A program made the position numbers and the translations under genes. Positions 9,111-18,120 of a stretch of DNA of 51,611 bases are shown one piece after another. Under the pieces are notes generated by a model. That model saw only the letters and a program-made list of their open reading frames with translations, did no database searches and had not been told where the DNA came from. The stretch is taken from positions 1-51,611 of the forward strand of contig CAKPZJ010000017.1 of NCBI GenBank assembly GCA_934204655.1, given 5' to 3'. The stretch is from an uncultured Prevotella sp. (GTDB lineage: Bacteria > Bacteroidota > Bacteroidia > Bacteroidales > Bacteroidaceae). Position 1 is the stretch's first letter. Every line of letters begins with the position of its first letter.

Positions 9111-9659
9111 ATGGCAACAATGAACACTGAAGAACAGTTCCGTGGGGTGGTAGCCGAGTGTCGCTCGCTCTTCGAGAAGAAACTCCATGACTATGGTGCT
9201 TCCTGGCGCATACTGCGGCCGTCGTCGCTGACCGACCAGCTGTATATCAAGGCCAAGCGCATACGCTCATTAGAGGTCAAGGGCGAGTCGCTGGTGGGCG
9301 AGGGCATACGCCCCGAGTTTGTGGCCCTTATCAATTACGGTATCGTGGGGCTGATACAGCTCGCCAAGGGCTATGCCGACCGTGTAGACATCACCCCGAC
9401 CGAGGCCTTGGCTCTCTATGACCATTACGCAGCCGAGGCCCTGGCGCTGATGATACGTAAGAACCACGACTATGATGAGGCCTGGCGCTCCATGCGTGTG
9501 AGCAGCTACACCGACTTGATACTTACTAAGATAGAGCGTATCAAGGAGATAGAGGACTTAGACGGCCACACGCTCGTGTCCGAAGGTGTCGATGCCAATT
9601 ACATGGATGTTATTAATTATGCCGTCTTCGGCGTTATCAAACTGAGCGAGGGTGAATAG
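9111..9659 (+). CDS. DUF1599 protein, tandem duplicated
   Basis: A 182-residue DUF1599-type protein made of two copies of the same unit. Copy 1 spans about 26-85 (HDYGASWRILRPSSLTD through INYGIVGLIQL) and copy 2 about 119-178 (HDYDEAWRSMRVSSYTD through INYAVFGVIKL), offset by 93 residues. Each copy keeps HDY, AxWR or SWR, SS.TD, a K.xRI helix, LV.EG and INY. The family has been proposed to act on nucleotides or modified nucleotides; the biochemical role is unproven. ATG 9120 is an alternative start. The stop overlaps the GTG start of the next gene by eight bases, so the two are translationally coupled. Confidence 0.85.
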   Translation: MATMNTEEQFRGVVAECRSLFEKKLHDYGASWRILRPSSLTDQLYIKAKRIRSLEVKGESLVGEGIRPEFVALINYGIVGLIQLAKGYADRVDITPTEALALYDHYAAEALALMIRKNHDYDEAWRSMRVSSYTDLILTKIERIKEIEDLDGHTLVSEGVDANYMDVINYAVFGVIKLSEGE

Positions 9660-10971
9660 GATAGTCACCATAATAACCAACGTGTGCCGTGCGTTGCTGG
9701 CCTTGACCTTTATTTTTTCTGGCTATGTCAAGGCCATAGACCCACTGGGCACTCAGTACAAGATAAACGATTACCTGGCCGCGCTCTCTATGGCCGACAC
9801 CCTGTCAGGGTGGGTCACCCTTACGGTGGCAGTACTCTTGGCCGCGTTAGAGTTCTCTATGGGTGTGTTTATGCTCTGCGCCATCCGGCGGCGACTTGCC
9901 ACCCGGGTTACCCTGATTTTCATGACCATTATGACGCTTATCACCGTGTGGATAGCTGTAGCCAACCCGGTTAAGGACTGCGGTTGCTTTGGCGACGCGG
10001 TGGTACTTACCAACGGCCAGACGCTTGCCAAGAACATCGTGTTGCTGGCCTGCTCCGTCATGGTGTGCTGCTATCCCCGGCGCATGTTTCGCTTTGTCTC
10101 AGAGAGCAACCAGTGGATAGCCGTCAACTTCACGGTGCTCTACATCATAGCCACCAGCCTGTACAGTCTGTACACCCTGCCTCAGTTCGACTTCCGCCCC
10201 TATCACATCGGGGCCAATATACGTCAGGGCATGACCGTGCCACCTGGGGCCAAGCTCCCCCAGTACGACACCACCTTCATTATGGAGAAAAACGGTGTCC
10301 GCCGCGAGTTCACGTTGGCCAACTATCCCGATTCTACCTGGACATTTGTCGACCGCCGTACCGTCCAGACCTCCGAGGGCTACGTGCCGCCCATCCACGA
10401 CTTCGCCATTCAGGACAATCGTACTGGCGACGACATTACCCAGCAGATACTCAGCGACCCTGGGTACACCTTCCTGCTTATAGCTCCCCATTTAGAGACG
10501 GCCGATGACTCCAACTTCGGCGATATAGACCAGCTGTACGAGTACAGCCAGTCCCAGCACATCCCCTTCTACTGCCTTACGGCCAGTGGCGACGAGGGCA
10601 TACAGCGCTGGCGCGACATCACTGGTGCCGAGTACCCCTTCTGTACCAGCGACGAGACTACGCTCAAGACCATCATCCGCAGCAACCCTGGCCTGGTGCT
10701 CCTCAAGGATGGAGTCGTCATTGGTAAATGGAGCCACAACCAGCTGCCCCAGGCCAGCGAACTTACCGCCCCCTTAGGCCAGTTAGAGATAGGCCATCTG
10801 CCATCGGCCAGCTACACCCCACGTAAGATATTGGCCATATTGCTGTGGTTCGTACTGCCCTTGGGGCTCCTGATACTGGCCGACCGCACATGGGCATGGA
10901 GCCGATGGCTGCGCGATAAGGAAAAAGAACAGAAATCAAAATACTTCAACTTTAAAAACAAAAAGCAATGA
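9652..10971 (+). CDS. DoxX-like membrane protein with C-terminal soluble domain
   Basis: A 439-residue inner-membrane protein starting at GTG. The N-terminal 150 residues form a four-helix DoxX/MauE-type bundle, with [17 protein letters not shown] after helix 1 and DCGCFGDAV near residues 107-115, a Cys pair typical of this subfamily. Residues about 150-385 are an extracytoplasmic or soluble segment with a thioredoxin-like pattern (FLLIAPHLE, then IPFYCLTAS and [16 protein letters not shown]) but no CxxC. One more membrane helix (about 390-410) precedes a basic tail. It is coupled at both ends to its neighbours (8-nt and 4-nt overlaps). It probably has a redox-related role in the envelope; the exact function is unknown. 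Confidence 0.85.
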   Translation: MNRIVTIITNVCRALLALTFIFSGYVKAIDPLGTQYKINDYLAALSMADTLSGWVTLTVAVLLAALEFSMGVFMLCAIRRRLATRVTLIFMTIMTLITVWIAVANPVKDCGCFGDAVVLTNGQTLAKNIVLLACSVMVCCYPRRMFRFVSESNQWIAVNFTVLYIIATSLYSLYTLPQFDFRPYHIGANIRQGMTVPPGAKLPQYDTTFIMEKNGVRREFTLANYPDSTWTFVDRRTVQTSEGYVPPIHDFAIQDNRTGDDITQQILSDPGYTFLLIAPHLETADDSNFGDIDQLYEYSQSQHIPFYCLTASGDEGIQRWRDITGAEYPFCTSDETTLKTIIRSNPGLVLLKDGVVIGKWSHNQLPQASELTAPLGQLEIGHLPSASYTPRKILAILLWFVLPLGLLILADRTWAWSRWLRDKEKEQKSKYFNFKNKKQ

Positions 10972-11729
10972 GAAAGAAAATTGTAGCAGGTAACTGGAAA
11001 ATGAACATGAACCTGCAGGATGGCGTAGCACTCGCCAAGGAAATCAACGAGGCTCTTGCCCAGGACAAGCCTAACTGTGATGTAATCATCTGTACTCCCT
11101 TTATCCATCTGGCCAGCGTGGCCCAGGTACTCGATGCCAAGACCGTAGGTCTGGGTGCCGAGAACTGCGCCGACAAGGAGAAGGGCGCTTACACTGGCGA
11201 GGTTTCTGCCGCCATGGTTAAGTCTACCGGTGCTCAGTATGTTATCCTGGGTCACTCAGAGCGTCGCCAGTACTATGGCGAGACCGCTGAGATACTCAAG
11301 GAGAAGGTACAGCTGGCCCTGGCCAACGGTCTGAAGGTTATCTTCTGCTGTGGCGAGACTCTCGAAGAGCGCGAATCCAACCGTCAGAACGAGGTTGTTA
11401 AGGCCGAGCTCGAGGGCTCTGTATTCAACCTGACCGCCGAGGAGTGGAAGAACATCATCCTGGCTTACGAGCCCATCTGGGCTATCGGTACCGGCAAGAC
11501 CGCTACCTCTGACCAGGCAGAGGAGATGCTGGCATACATCCGCTCTATCGTAGCCGAGAAGTACGGCAAGGAAGCCGCTGAGGACACCTCTATCCTCTAT
11601 GGTGGCAGCTGCAAGGCATCTAATGCTCCTGAGCTGTTCTCTAAGCCCGACATCGATGGCGGACTTATCGGTGGCGCTTCTCTCAAGGCTGCCGACTTTA
11701 AGGGCATCATCGATGCCTGGAAGAAGTAA
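10968..11729 (+). CDS. tpiA: triosephosphate isomerase
   Basis: A 253-residue TIM-barrel enzyme that interconverts dihydroxyacetone phosphate and glyceraldehyde 3-phosphate in glycolysis. Catalytic residues are in place: Lys11 in GNWKMN, His96 in ILGHSERR and Glu168 in [14 protein letters not shown]. The phosphate loop near [12 protein letters not shown] and the C-terminal [10 protein letters not shown] are intact. The ATGA overlap with the DoxX gene shows coupling. Codon choice looks more uniform than in neighbours, as expected for a highly expressed gene. A terminator follows immediately. Confidence 0.97.
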   Translation: MRKKIVAGNWKMNMNLQDGVALAKEINEALAQDKPNCDVIICTPFIHLASVAQVLDAKTVGLGAENCADKEKGAYTGEVSAAMVKSTGAQYVILGHSERRQYYGETAEILKEKVQLALANGLKVIFCCGETLEERESNRQNEVVKAELEGSVFNLTAEEWKNIILAYEPIWAIGTGKTATSDQAEEMLAYIRSIVAEKYGKEAAEDTSILYGGSCKASNAPELFSKPDIDGGLIGGASLKAADFKGIIDAWKK

Positions 11730-11747
11730 GCATACTATCCATTTAGT

Positions 11748-11793
11748 GGGCACCCGCCCTGGGCCAGCGGCTCTGGGTGGGGGTGCCCTTTTT
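11748..11793 (+). terminator. intrinsic terminator after tpiA
   Basis: GGGCACCC (11748-11755) pairs with GGGTGCCC (11781-11788) and is followed by TTTTT. The GC-rich loop can pair further. The next start codon is 17 nt beyond, so partial read-through into the SPOR-folE genes is likely. Confidence 0.75.
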
Positions 11794-11809
11794 ACCTATA
11801 AATATATAT

Positions 11810-12469
11810 ATGATGAGATTTCTTACCATCCTGTTTGTGGCGCTGCTGGCCCCCGTTGTCACGGCCTCGGCGCAGAACTTCATGGAACACGTCCGGAAGA
11901 CAGCCCCCGGACAGGCCACCGTCACGGTTACCCAGAGCGCAGCCATCGACCAGGTAGTCAATGGCAATGGCCCCGCCACCGCCACCCCCGAGGTGAAGCA
12001 CACGCCCAAGACATCTCAGCAGACACCTGCGGCCCACGGTGCCACTACCCCCACGAAGCCCGCCGAAGAGCGCCGCCACCCCGAGACTTCCCGCAGCGAG
12101 ACAGCTACCAGGGAGAATGTACGCACCCCCAAGACTACTACCAAGGAAGATAACGAAGAAGAGATACCGGTCATCGATATGCGCAAGAAGGTGATGCGGG
12201 GCGGTTACAAGGTAACCGGCTACCGCGTACAGGCTTTCGCCGGCGGCAATACGCGCGCCGACCGCATGGCGGCCGAACGTATCCGCAACGCCATAAAGCT
12301 CAAATTCCCCGACCAGCCTGTCTATGTACACTTCTATTCACCCCGCTGGATATGCCGGGTGGGCAACTACCGTACTTACGAGGAAGCCGACTGGATGCTC
12401 GGCCAGCTCCGTAAGATGGGATACAAGGCTGCCACCATCGTAAAGGGAAAGATAACCGTACAGTACTGA
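11810..12469 (+). CDS. secreted SPOR-domain protein
   Basis: A 219-residue envelope protein. The signal peptide is [22 protein letters not shown] low-complexity Pro/Thr/Glu linker covers about 25-125. The C-terminal SPOR domain (about 140-219) has [43 protein letters not shown] and [16 protein letters not shown] domains bind denuded glycan strands at division sites. The frame is open to 11777, but that stretch overlaps the tpiA terminator, so ATG 11810 or 11813 is the start. The linker encodes an extended peptidoglycan-directed adaptor rather than an enzyme. Confidence 0.87.
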   Translation: MMRFLTILFVALLAPVVTASAQNFMEHVRKTAPGQATVTVTQSAAIDQVVNGNGPATATPEVKHTPKTSQQTPAAHGATTPTKPAEERRHPETSRSETATRENVRTPKTTTKEDNEEEIPVIDMRKKVMRGGYKVTGYRVQAFAGGNTRADRMAAERIRNAIKLKFPDQPVYVHFYSPRWICRVGNYRTYEEADWMLGQLRKMGYKAATIVKGKITVQY

Positions 12470-12489
12470 CAATACAACTCACAACGATA

Positions 12490-13083
12490 ATGACAAGCGA
12501 ACCCGAATACCGCGACGGACTGGACAAGTTGGCCGCCCACTATACCGACATACTCTCCCTGCTGGGCGAGAACCCTCAGCGCGAGGGACTGGTCAAGACC
12601 CCGATGCGCGTGGCCAAGGCCATGCAGGTGCTGACGCGTGGCTACACGCAGGATGCCAAGAAGGTGCTCACCGATGCCCTCTTTGAGGAAAAATACAGCC
12701 AGATGGTCATCGTCAAGGACATCGACTTCTTCTCCATGTGCGAACACCACATGCTGCCGTTCTACGGCAAGGCTCACGTGGCCTACATTCCTAACGGAGT
12801 GATAACCGGCCTGAGTAAGATAGCCCGCGTGGTAGACATATACAGCCACCGCCTGCAGGTGCAGGAACGTCTGACGCAGCAGATTAAGGACTGCATCGAT
12901 GAGACGCTTCACCCCCTGGGTGTCATGGTGGTCATCGAGGCCAAGCACATGTGCATGCAGATGCGTGGGGTCGAGAAGCAGAACTCCATCACCACCACGA
13001 GCGACTTCTGCGGGGCCTTCAACCAGGCCAAGACCCGCGAGGAGTTTATGAACCTGCTCCGCGGCGAGAGCCGCCGCTTCTAA
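12490..13083 (+). CDS. folE: GTP cyclohydrolase I
   Basis: A 197-residue enzyme that converts GTP to 7,8-dihydroneopterin triphosphate, the first step of folate synthesis. The zinc ligands are Cys84 and His87 in MCEHHMLPF and Cys155 in HMCMQMRG. The [10 protein letters not shown] segment and the C-terminal STTTSDF-like ending ([10 protein letters not shown]) are present. It follows the SPOR gene by 20 nt in an apparent SPOR-folE-xth unit. The next folate gene here, folB, is about 15 kb away at 28059. Confidence 0.97.
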   Translation: MTSEPEYRDGLDKLAAHYTDILSLLGENPQREGLVKTPMRVAKAMQVLTRGYTQDAKKVLTDALFEEKYSQMVIVKDIDFFSMCEHHMLPFYGKAHVAYIPNGVITGLSKIARVVDIYSHRLQVQERLTQQIKDCIDETLHPLGVMVVIEAKHMCMQMRGVEKQNSITTTSDFCGAFNQAKTREEFMNLLRGESRRF

Positions 13084-13105
13084 TATTTACTTAATAGATA
13101 CCATT

Positions 13106-13861
13106 ATGATACGACTCATATCCTGGAATGTTAATGGACTCCGTGCCTGCGTGGGCAAGGGATTCCCCGAGACTTTCAAGACACTCGATGCCGACTTCTT
13201 CTGCCTGCAGGAGACTAAGATGCAGGCTGGCCAGCTCGACCTGCAGTTCGATGGCTACCGCTCTTACTGGAGCTACGCCGACAAGAAGGGCTATTCGGGC
13301 ACGGCCATCTACACCCGCCACGAGCCTCTCAGCGTTAGCTACGGCATAGGCATCGACGAGCACGACCACGAGGGCCGCGTCATCACCCTCGAGATGCCCC
13401 GGTTCTACCTCGTTACCGTCTATACGCCCAACTCACAGGACGGGCTGCGCCGACTGGACTACCGCATGCGCTGGGAGTCCGATTTCCAGAACTATCTGCA
13501 CCAGCTCGATGCCCGCAAGCCGGTGGTGGTGTGTGGCGACATGAACGTGGCCCACGAGGAGATAGACATTAAGAACCCCAAGACCAACCGCCACAACGCC
13601 GGATTTACCGATGAGGAGCGCGCCGCCATGACCCGCCTGTTGGGTAGCGGCTTTGTAGACACTTTCAGATACTTGCACCCCGACGAGGTTACCTATAGCT
13701 GGTGGTCGTACCGCTTCCGCGCCCGCGAGAAGAACGCAGGCTGGCGCATAGACTACTTTGTGGTGTCCGAGCGCCTGGCCCCTCAGGTGTCTGTCGCCAC
13801 CATACACACCCAGGTCATGGGCAGCGATCACTGTCCCGTCGAGGTAGACTTGGAGCTGTAG
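13106..13861 (+). CDS. xth: exodeoxyribonuclease III / AP endonuclease
   Basis: A 251-residue exonuclease III-type AP endonuclease for base-excision repair. Active-site motifs are WNVNGLRA (7-14), LQETKMQ with Glu36, CGDMNVAH, and GSDHCPV with catalytic His242. Length matches the family. It starts 22 nt after folE with an AT-rich leader and ends before a long perfect hairpin shared with convergent luxS. Naming as xthA or exoA depends on convention; the function is secure. Confidence 0.94.
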   Translation: MIRLISWNVNGLRACVGKGFPETFKTLDADFFCLQETKMQAGQLDLQFDGYRSYWSYADKKGYSGTAIYTRHEPLSVSYGIGIDEHDHEGRVITLEMPRFYLVTVYTPNSQDGLRRLDYRMRWESDFQNYLHQLDARKPVVVCGDMNVAHEEIDIKNPKTNRHNAGFTDEERAAMTRLLGSGFVDTFRYLHPDEVTYSWWSYRFRAREKNAGWRIDYFVVSERLAPQVSVATIHTQVMGSDHCPVEVDLEL

Positions 13862-13893
13862 GCCCCACGGCCCGCAGCCGTCACCCCTATAAT

Positions 13894-13941
13894 GACAGCG
13901 TCCCGGAGACTCAGGCTTAGAGCCGTCTCCGGGACGCTGTC
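13894..13941. terminator. bidirectional hairpin between xth and luxS
   Basis: A perfect 17-bp stem, GACAGCGTCCCGGAGAC (13894-13910) with its complement at 13925-13941 and a 14-nt loop. There is no long T-tract on either side. Confidence 0.75.
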
Positions 13942-13955
13942 GTCGTATAGTGCCC

Positions 13956-14438
13956 CTATCGGGTAGGGTAGTTCAGATTGCGGTCGCTGATGTGGTCGAG
14001 CACCTCATCGACATACTTGCGCGACTCCCACCGGGCCATGGGCAGGTCGTGCAGCAGATAGTTGCCGCAGTCCTGTGGGGCCGCACCGGGTATCTCGCCC
14101 TCGTACTGAGCCACAAACTCGAACGTGCGCTTTATCAGTGCCACGATGTCGCTGCTCTTCAGGTCGCCCCGCAGTATCAGATAGCACCCTGTAAGGCAGC
14201 CCATGGGGCCCCAGTAGATGACGCGGTCGCGCCACTCAGCGTCGTTGCGCAGATAGGTGGCGGCCAGGTGCTCTATGGTGTGTATGGCGCCCGGGTGCAA
14301 GGCAGGCTCGCGGTTGGGCTCCTTCATCCTTATGTCGAACGTGGTCACGATCTCGCCGCCCACGGTGTCCTTACGGCTCACATAGATGCCACGCAGCAGC
14401 CGCTCGTGGTCTATGGTAAAACTGGGTATCTTGTCCAT
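13956..14438 (-). CDS. luxS: S-ribosylhomocysteine lyase
   Basis: A 160-residue LuxS. It cleaves S-ribosylhomocysteine to homocysteine and DPD, the precursor of autoinducer-2. Metal ligands are His53 and His57 (HTIEHLA) and Cys124 (QDCGNY); the catalytic Cys81 lies in GPMGCLTG. It is second in an operon with mtnN, 29 nt downstream. Together the pair recycles S-adenosylhomocysteine. Whether the DPD serves as a signal here cannot be inferred. Confidence 0.97.
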   Translation of the reverse strand: MDKIPSFTIDHERLLRGIYVSRKDTVGGEIVTTFDIRMKEPNREPALHPGAIHTIEHLAATYLRNDAEWRDRVIYWGPMGCLTGCYLILRGDLKSSDIVALIKRTFEFVAQYEGEIPGAAPQDCGNYLLHDLPMARWESRKYVDEVLDHISDRNLNYPTR

Positions 14439-14467
14439 AATGTATATGATGGTTAAAAAATCAAAGT

Positions 14468-15169
14468 CTATAGCTGTTCTAAGAACGTACGGGTAACGCC
14501 AAACGACTCGTCGGCCAGACGGTCCCAGAAGTCGAAGTACTGGGCCGCCTTATTGTCGCGCAGGGGCACGTCGCTGATGACCCGCATCGACACAAAGGGT
14601 ACCCCGTACACATGGCAGGTCTGCGCTATGCTGCAGCTCTCCATGTCTACCGCCGTGGCCTCGGGGAAGAGGGTCAGGATGGCCCTCATCTTCTCCTTGG
14701 TGTCTACAAACCAGTCGCCACTCACGATGAGCCCCTGGCGCAGATGGGCCGTATCAGTCTGCGCGCATAGCTCTGCCGTGCGACTGATGGCCCCCTCCAG
14801 TGTGGCGGGGGTGGCGTAGCGCGCCGGCATGCCCTGTAGCTGTCCGTAGGCACACTGCTCACCGCAGTAGGCATCGTGGTACACATAGGCGGTACCCACC
14901 ACCACGTCCTGTACGTTCAGGGTGGGGTCAGCGCCACCGGCCACGCCCGTAGAGACCACTAAGTCGGGCTGGTAGAGGTCTATCAGCTCCACGGCACCAA
15001 TGGCCGAGTTTACCTTGCCTATGCCACACTGCTGCAACACCACCGTGTGGTGGCCTATGGTGCCCACTACAAAGTCCTTGTGGTGCTGCCGCTCTGTACG
15101 GCAGTCGTTTAGCAGCGTACGGAGCTGGGCAAATTCCTTGTCCATCGCCACTATGATACCTATCTTCAT
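14468..15169 (-). CDS. mtnN: 5'-methylthioadenosine/S-adenosylhomocysteine nucleosidase
   Basis: A 233-residue MTA/SAH nucleosidase that removes adenine from methylthioadenosine and S-adenosylhomocysteine. It has the family N-terminus MKIGIIVAMDKEFAQL (catalytic Glu near 12), GIGKVNSAI, STGVAGG and, near residue 175, AVDMESCSIAQ. A DVPL segment holds the proton-donor Asp (SDVPLRDNKAA). It is the first gene of the mtnN-luxS operon. The promoter -7 element lies 24 nt upstream. Confidence 0.96.
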   Translation of the reverse strand: MKIGIIVAMDKEFAQLRTLLNDCRTERQHHKDFVVGTIGHHTVVLQQCGIGKVNSAIGAVELIDLYQPDLVVSTGVAGGADPTLNVQDVVVGTAYVYHDAYCGEQCAYGQLQGMPARYATPATLEGAISRTAELCAQTDTAHLRQGLIVSGDWFVDTKEKMRAILTLFPEATAVDMESCSIAQTCHVYGVPFVSMRVISDVPLRDNKAAQYFDFWDRLADESFGVTRTFLEQL

Positions 15170-15193
15170 CTTCAGTCGGGTTGATTATAGACA

Positions 15194-15201
15194 CAAAATT
15201 A
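15194..15201 (-). promoter_or_regulatory. -7 element of the mtnN-luxS operon
   Basis: TAATTTTG on the minus strand at 15194-15201 predicts a leader of about 20 nt. A clear -33 element is not seen. Confidence 0.5.
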
Positions 15202-15466
15202 CTCCAAACCCTGCTCATGTGTGCCAGAATGATAGTTAAATAAATATAACGTCCCCCGTCTCGTCCCCCGGCCACTTCTGGCGGCATCCGGAGGTAGGGG
15301 ATGGCCGTACACAGCTTTGGGACGGTCATTCCCAGCCCCAGGATGTACATCCGCAGTCTTCGGACGGAGCCGCTGGCCATCGTCTGTCCTGCCGCGATGG
15401 CTTCTGTACGGCCGGTGAGCGGTCATGGGGCGCGGGGGCGAAATCGTAAAATACTTGGCGTTTTGC
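15202..15466. other. gene-free spacer between mtnN and the YfhO gene
   Basis: Open frames here on both strands are chance frames. The stretch carries one copy of a repeat (15301-15378) with a 12-bp palindrome. No RNA gene is recognised. Confidence 0.5.
15301..15378. repeat. intergenic repeat with GGATGTACATCC palindrome, copy 1
   Basis: The core 15341-15378 matches 42583-42620 at 34 of 38 positions. It contains the perfect palindrome GGATGTACATCC (15341-15352) and AGTCTTCGGAC. The flank 15301-15340 is only weakly similar to 42543-42582 but keeps the same spacing from a GGCC. Confidence 0.65.
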
Positions 15467-15497
15467 TTTGCCCTCTCTCTGATTTACATTACCTTTG
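15467..15497 (+). promoter_or_regulatory. promoter of the YfhO-fkp operon
   Basis: TTTG (15467-15470), a 19-nt spacer and TACCTTTG (15490-15497) match the consensus fully. The leader to ATG 15600 is about 95 nt, long for this window. Confidence 0.75.
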
Positions 15498-15599
15498 TAG
15501 TGTCATTCGGCCGCGCGCGCCAGACCCTTAGCCCGCGGGTGGCTGTGGGCGGTGTGTGCCGGCCCACATCAATGGTAGACAACAATCAATCTTATAATA

Positions 15600-18098
15600 A
15601 TGAATATACTGAAAAAATATTGGCTCGATGCAGCCGCGGTAGTCCTGTTTGCCCTCATAGCATTTGTCTATTTTATGCCGGCAGACCTCGATGGCCGTAT
15701 CCTGTATCGCCACGACTCCTCGGCGGGCCGCGGAGCCGGTCAGGAGCAGGCCGAGTACCACGCCCGTACGGGCCAGGTGTCGCGCTGGACTAACGCCACA
15801 TTCAGCGGCATGCCCACTTATCAGACAGCCCCCTCGTACACCAGTACCGACGGACTGCAGAAGGTAATGGACGCCTACCATCTGTGGCTGCCCGAGAACG
15901 TATGGTATGTCTTTGCCTACCTGTTAGGCTTCTACATCCTGCTGCGTGCCTTCGACTTCCGCCGCGAGCTGGCTGCGTTAGGCTCCGTGATATGGGCCTT
16001 TTCGTCGTACTTCTTCATTATCATCGCCGCCGGCCATATCTGGAAGGTCATGGCCCTGGCCTATCTGCCCCCGATGATAGCCGGCGTGGTGCTGGCCTAC
16101 AGGGGCAAGTACCTGGGCGGCTTGCTGCTCACGGCCATCTTCACCGCCTTCGAGGTCAAGGCCAACCACGTGCAGATGACCTACTACTACCTGTTCATCA
16201 TCCTCTTTATGGTGATAGCGTTTCTGGTTGAGGCCATACGCGCCCACCGCCTGGACCGCTTTGCCAAGGCCACGGCGGCCTGCATGGTGGGCGCTGCGCT
16301 GGGCGTGTGCATCAACCTGAGCAACCTGTACCATACGTGGCAGTATGGCCAAGAGAGCATGCGCGGGAAAAGCGAGCTGGTCAAGAAGAACGTGGCCAAC
16401 CAGACCAATAGCGGCCTGGATCGCGACTACATTACTCAGTGGAGTTACGGGATAGACGAGACGTGGACGCTGCTTATCCCCAACGCCAAGGGAGGCGCCT
16501 CGGTGCCACTGGCAGCTAACCAGACGGCCATGGACAAGGCCGATCCGCAGTTTATGCAGATATACCAGCAGATAGGGCAGTACTGGGGCGAGCAGCCCGG
16601 TACCAGCGGCCCCGTATATGTGGGTGCCTTCGTGCTGATGCTCTTCGTGCTGTCGCTCTTCATCGTCAAGGGCCCCATGAAGTGGGCCTTGCTGGCCGCC
16701 ACCGTACTCTCGGTACTGCTGTCGTGGGGCCGCAACTTCATGCCCTTTACCGATTTCTTCCTGGACTATGTGCCCCTGTACGCCAAGTTCCGCACGGTGG
16801 CCTCTATCCTGGTCATCGCCGAGTTTACCATACCCCTGCTGGCCATGATGGCCCTGCGCCGTATTGTGGACGACCCCGCAGTGCTTACCCGCAACATGCG
16901 CTGGCTCTACGTGAGCTTCGCCCTCACCGCCGGTGTATGCCTGCTCTTCGCCCTCATGCCCGGCGTGTTCTTCTCTGACTTCATCTCGTCGGCCGAGCGC
17001 GCCGCCCTCAGTCAGATACCGGCTGAGTATCAGTCGGCCCTCATCGCCAACCTTACCACGATGCGCCAGGCTGTGTTCACGGCCGACTGCTGGCGCTCAT
17101 TCTGGATTATTACCATCGGCACGGCCTGCTTGCTGCTCTACCGCATTAACAAGCTCAAGGCCCCGTACATGGTGGCTGCCGTGGGAGTACTCTGCCTGGT
17201 AGACATGTGGCAGGTTAACAAGCGATACCTCAATGACGACATGTTTGTCGAGAAGAGTGTGCGCGAGGCTCCACAGCCCCTGAGCCATACTGACCGTCAG
17301 ATACTCCAGGATAAGGGCCTCGACTACCGTGTGCTCAACCTGGCCACCAATACCTTTAATGAGAACGAGACCTCGTACTACCACAAGAGCATCGGCGGCT
17401 ATCATGCCGCCAAGCTGCGCCGTTACCAGGAGATGATAGAGGCGTATATCAACCCGCAGATGTCGCGCATCATGCAGGCCGTAGCCGAGGCGGGGGGCGA
17501 CATGACCCGCATTAACGGCGACTCTATATTCCCCGTGCTCAACATGCTCAACGCCAAGTACTTCATAGTACCCCTGCAGGGCGGGCAGACCGTTCCCCTG
17601 CAGAACCCGTACGCCTATGGCAACGCCTGGTTTGTAGACCGCATAGCCTATGTGGACAACGCCAACCAGGAGATAGACCGCATAGGTAAGATAGACCTGC
17701 GCCACGAGGCCGTGGCCGATGCCCGCTTCCGCGGAGTGCTGGGCCAGGCCGTAGCTCAGGACCGCCACTCGGTGGTGAAGCTCACCGCCTACGAGCCTAA
17801 CCAGCTCAGCTACGATGTAGACTCTGGCAAGGGCGGCCTGCTGGTCTTCTCCGAGATTTACTATCCAGGCTGGACGGCCACCATCGACGGCAAGCCCGCC
17901 GAATTGGGCCGCGTCAACTATATCCTGCGTGCCCTGCAGGTTCCGGCTGGTCGCCACAAGGTCCAGCTCAGCTTCTTCCCCAAGAGTGTTGACACCACCG
18001 AGACTATAGCATACATCGCCTACGTGGTTCTGCTGCTTATCATCCTTGGCGGCCTCTACGACACGTGGCGCCGTAGCCACGCAGCTGCTAATAAGTAA
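15600..18098 (+). CDS. YfhO-family polytopic membrane protein (GT-C like)
   Basis: An 832-residue membrane protein. Helix 1 spans about 11-27 (AAAVVLFALIAFVYFMP); there follow a luminal loop, about a dozen hydrophobic helices to near residue 550, and a C-terminal extracytoplasmic domain with YYPGWTATIDGKPAEL near residue 760, then a last helix (about 805-825). The DGRILYRHDSSAGRG loop and the YYPGW motif are typical of YfhO proteins, which resemble GT-C transferases using lipid-linked sugars. In Firmicutes relatives glycosylate teichoic acids; the substrate here is unknown. fkp starts 22 nt downstream, so an operon supplying and perhaps using an activated sugar is plausible. Confidence 0.85.
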   Translation: MNILKKYWLDAAAVVLFALIAFVYFMPADLDGRILYRHDSSAGRGAGQEQAEYHARTGQVSRWTNATFSGMPTYQTAPSYTSTDGLQKVMDAYHLWLPENVWYVFAYLLGFYILLRAFDFRRELAALGSVIWAFSSYFFIIIAAGHIWKVMALAYLPPMIAGVVLAYRGKYLGGLLLTAIFTAFEVKANHVQMTYYYLFIILFMVIAFLVEAIRAHRLDRFAKATAACMVGAALGVCINLSNLYHTWQYGQESMRGKSELVKKNVANQTNSGLDRDYITQWSYGIDETWTLLIPNAKGGASVPLAANQTAMDKADPQFMQIYQQIGQYWGEQPGTSGPVYVGAFVLMLFVLSLFIVKGPMKWALLAATVLSVLLSWGRNFMPFTDFFLDYVPLYAKFRTVASILVIAEFTIPLLAMMALRRIVDDPAVLTRNMRWLYVSFALTAGVCLLFALMPGVFFSDFISSAERAALSQIPAEYQSALIANLTTMRQAVFTADCWRSFWIITIGTACLLLYRINKLKAPYMVAAVGVLCLVDMWQVNKRYLNDDMFVEKSVREAPQPLSHTDRQILQDKGLDYRVLNLATNTFNENETSYYHKSIGGYHAAKLRRYQEMIEAYINPQMSRIMQAVAEAGGDMTRINGDSIFPVLNMLNAKYFIVPLQGGQTVPLQNPYAYGNAWFVDRIAYVDNANQEIDRIGKIDLRHEAVADARFRGVLGQAVAQDRHSVVKLTAYEPNQLSYDVDSGKGGLLVFSEIYYPGWTATIDGKPAELGRVNYILRALQVPAGRHKVQLSFFPKSVDTTETIAYIAYVVLLLIILGGLYDTWRRSHAAANK

Positions 18099-18120
18099 CC
18101 CCGTAAGTACCATAAGGGAT

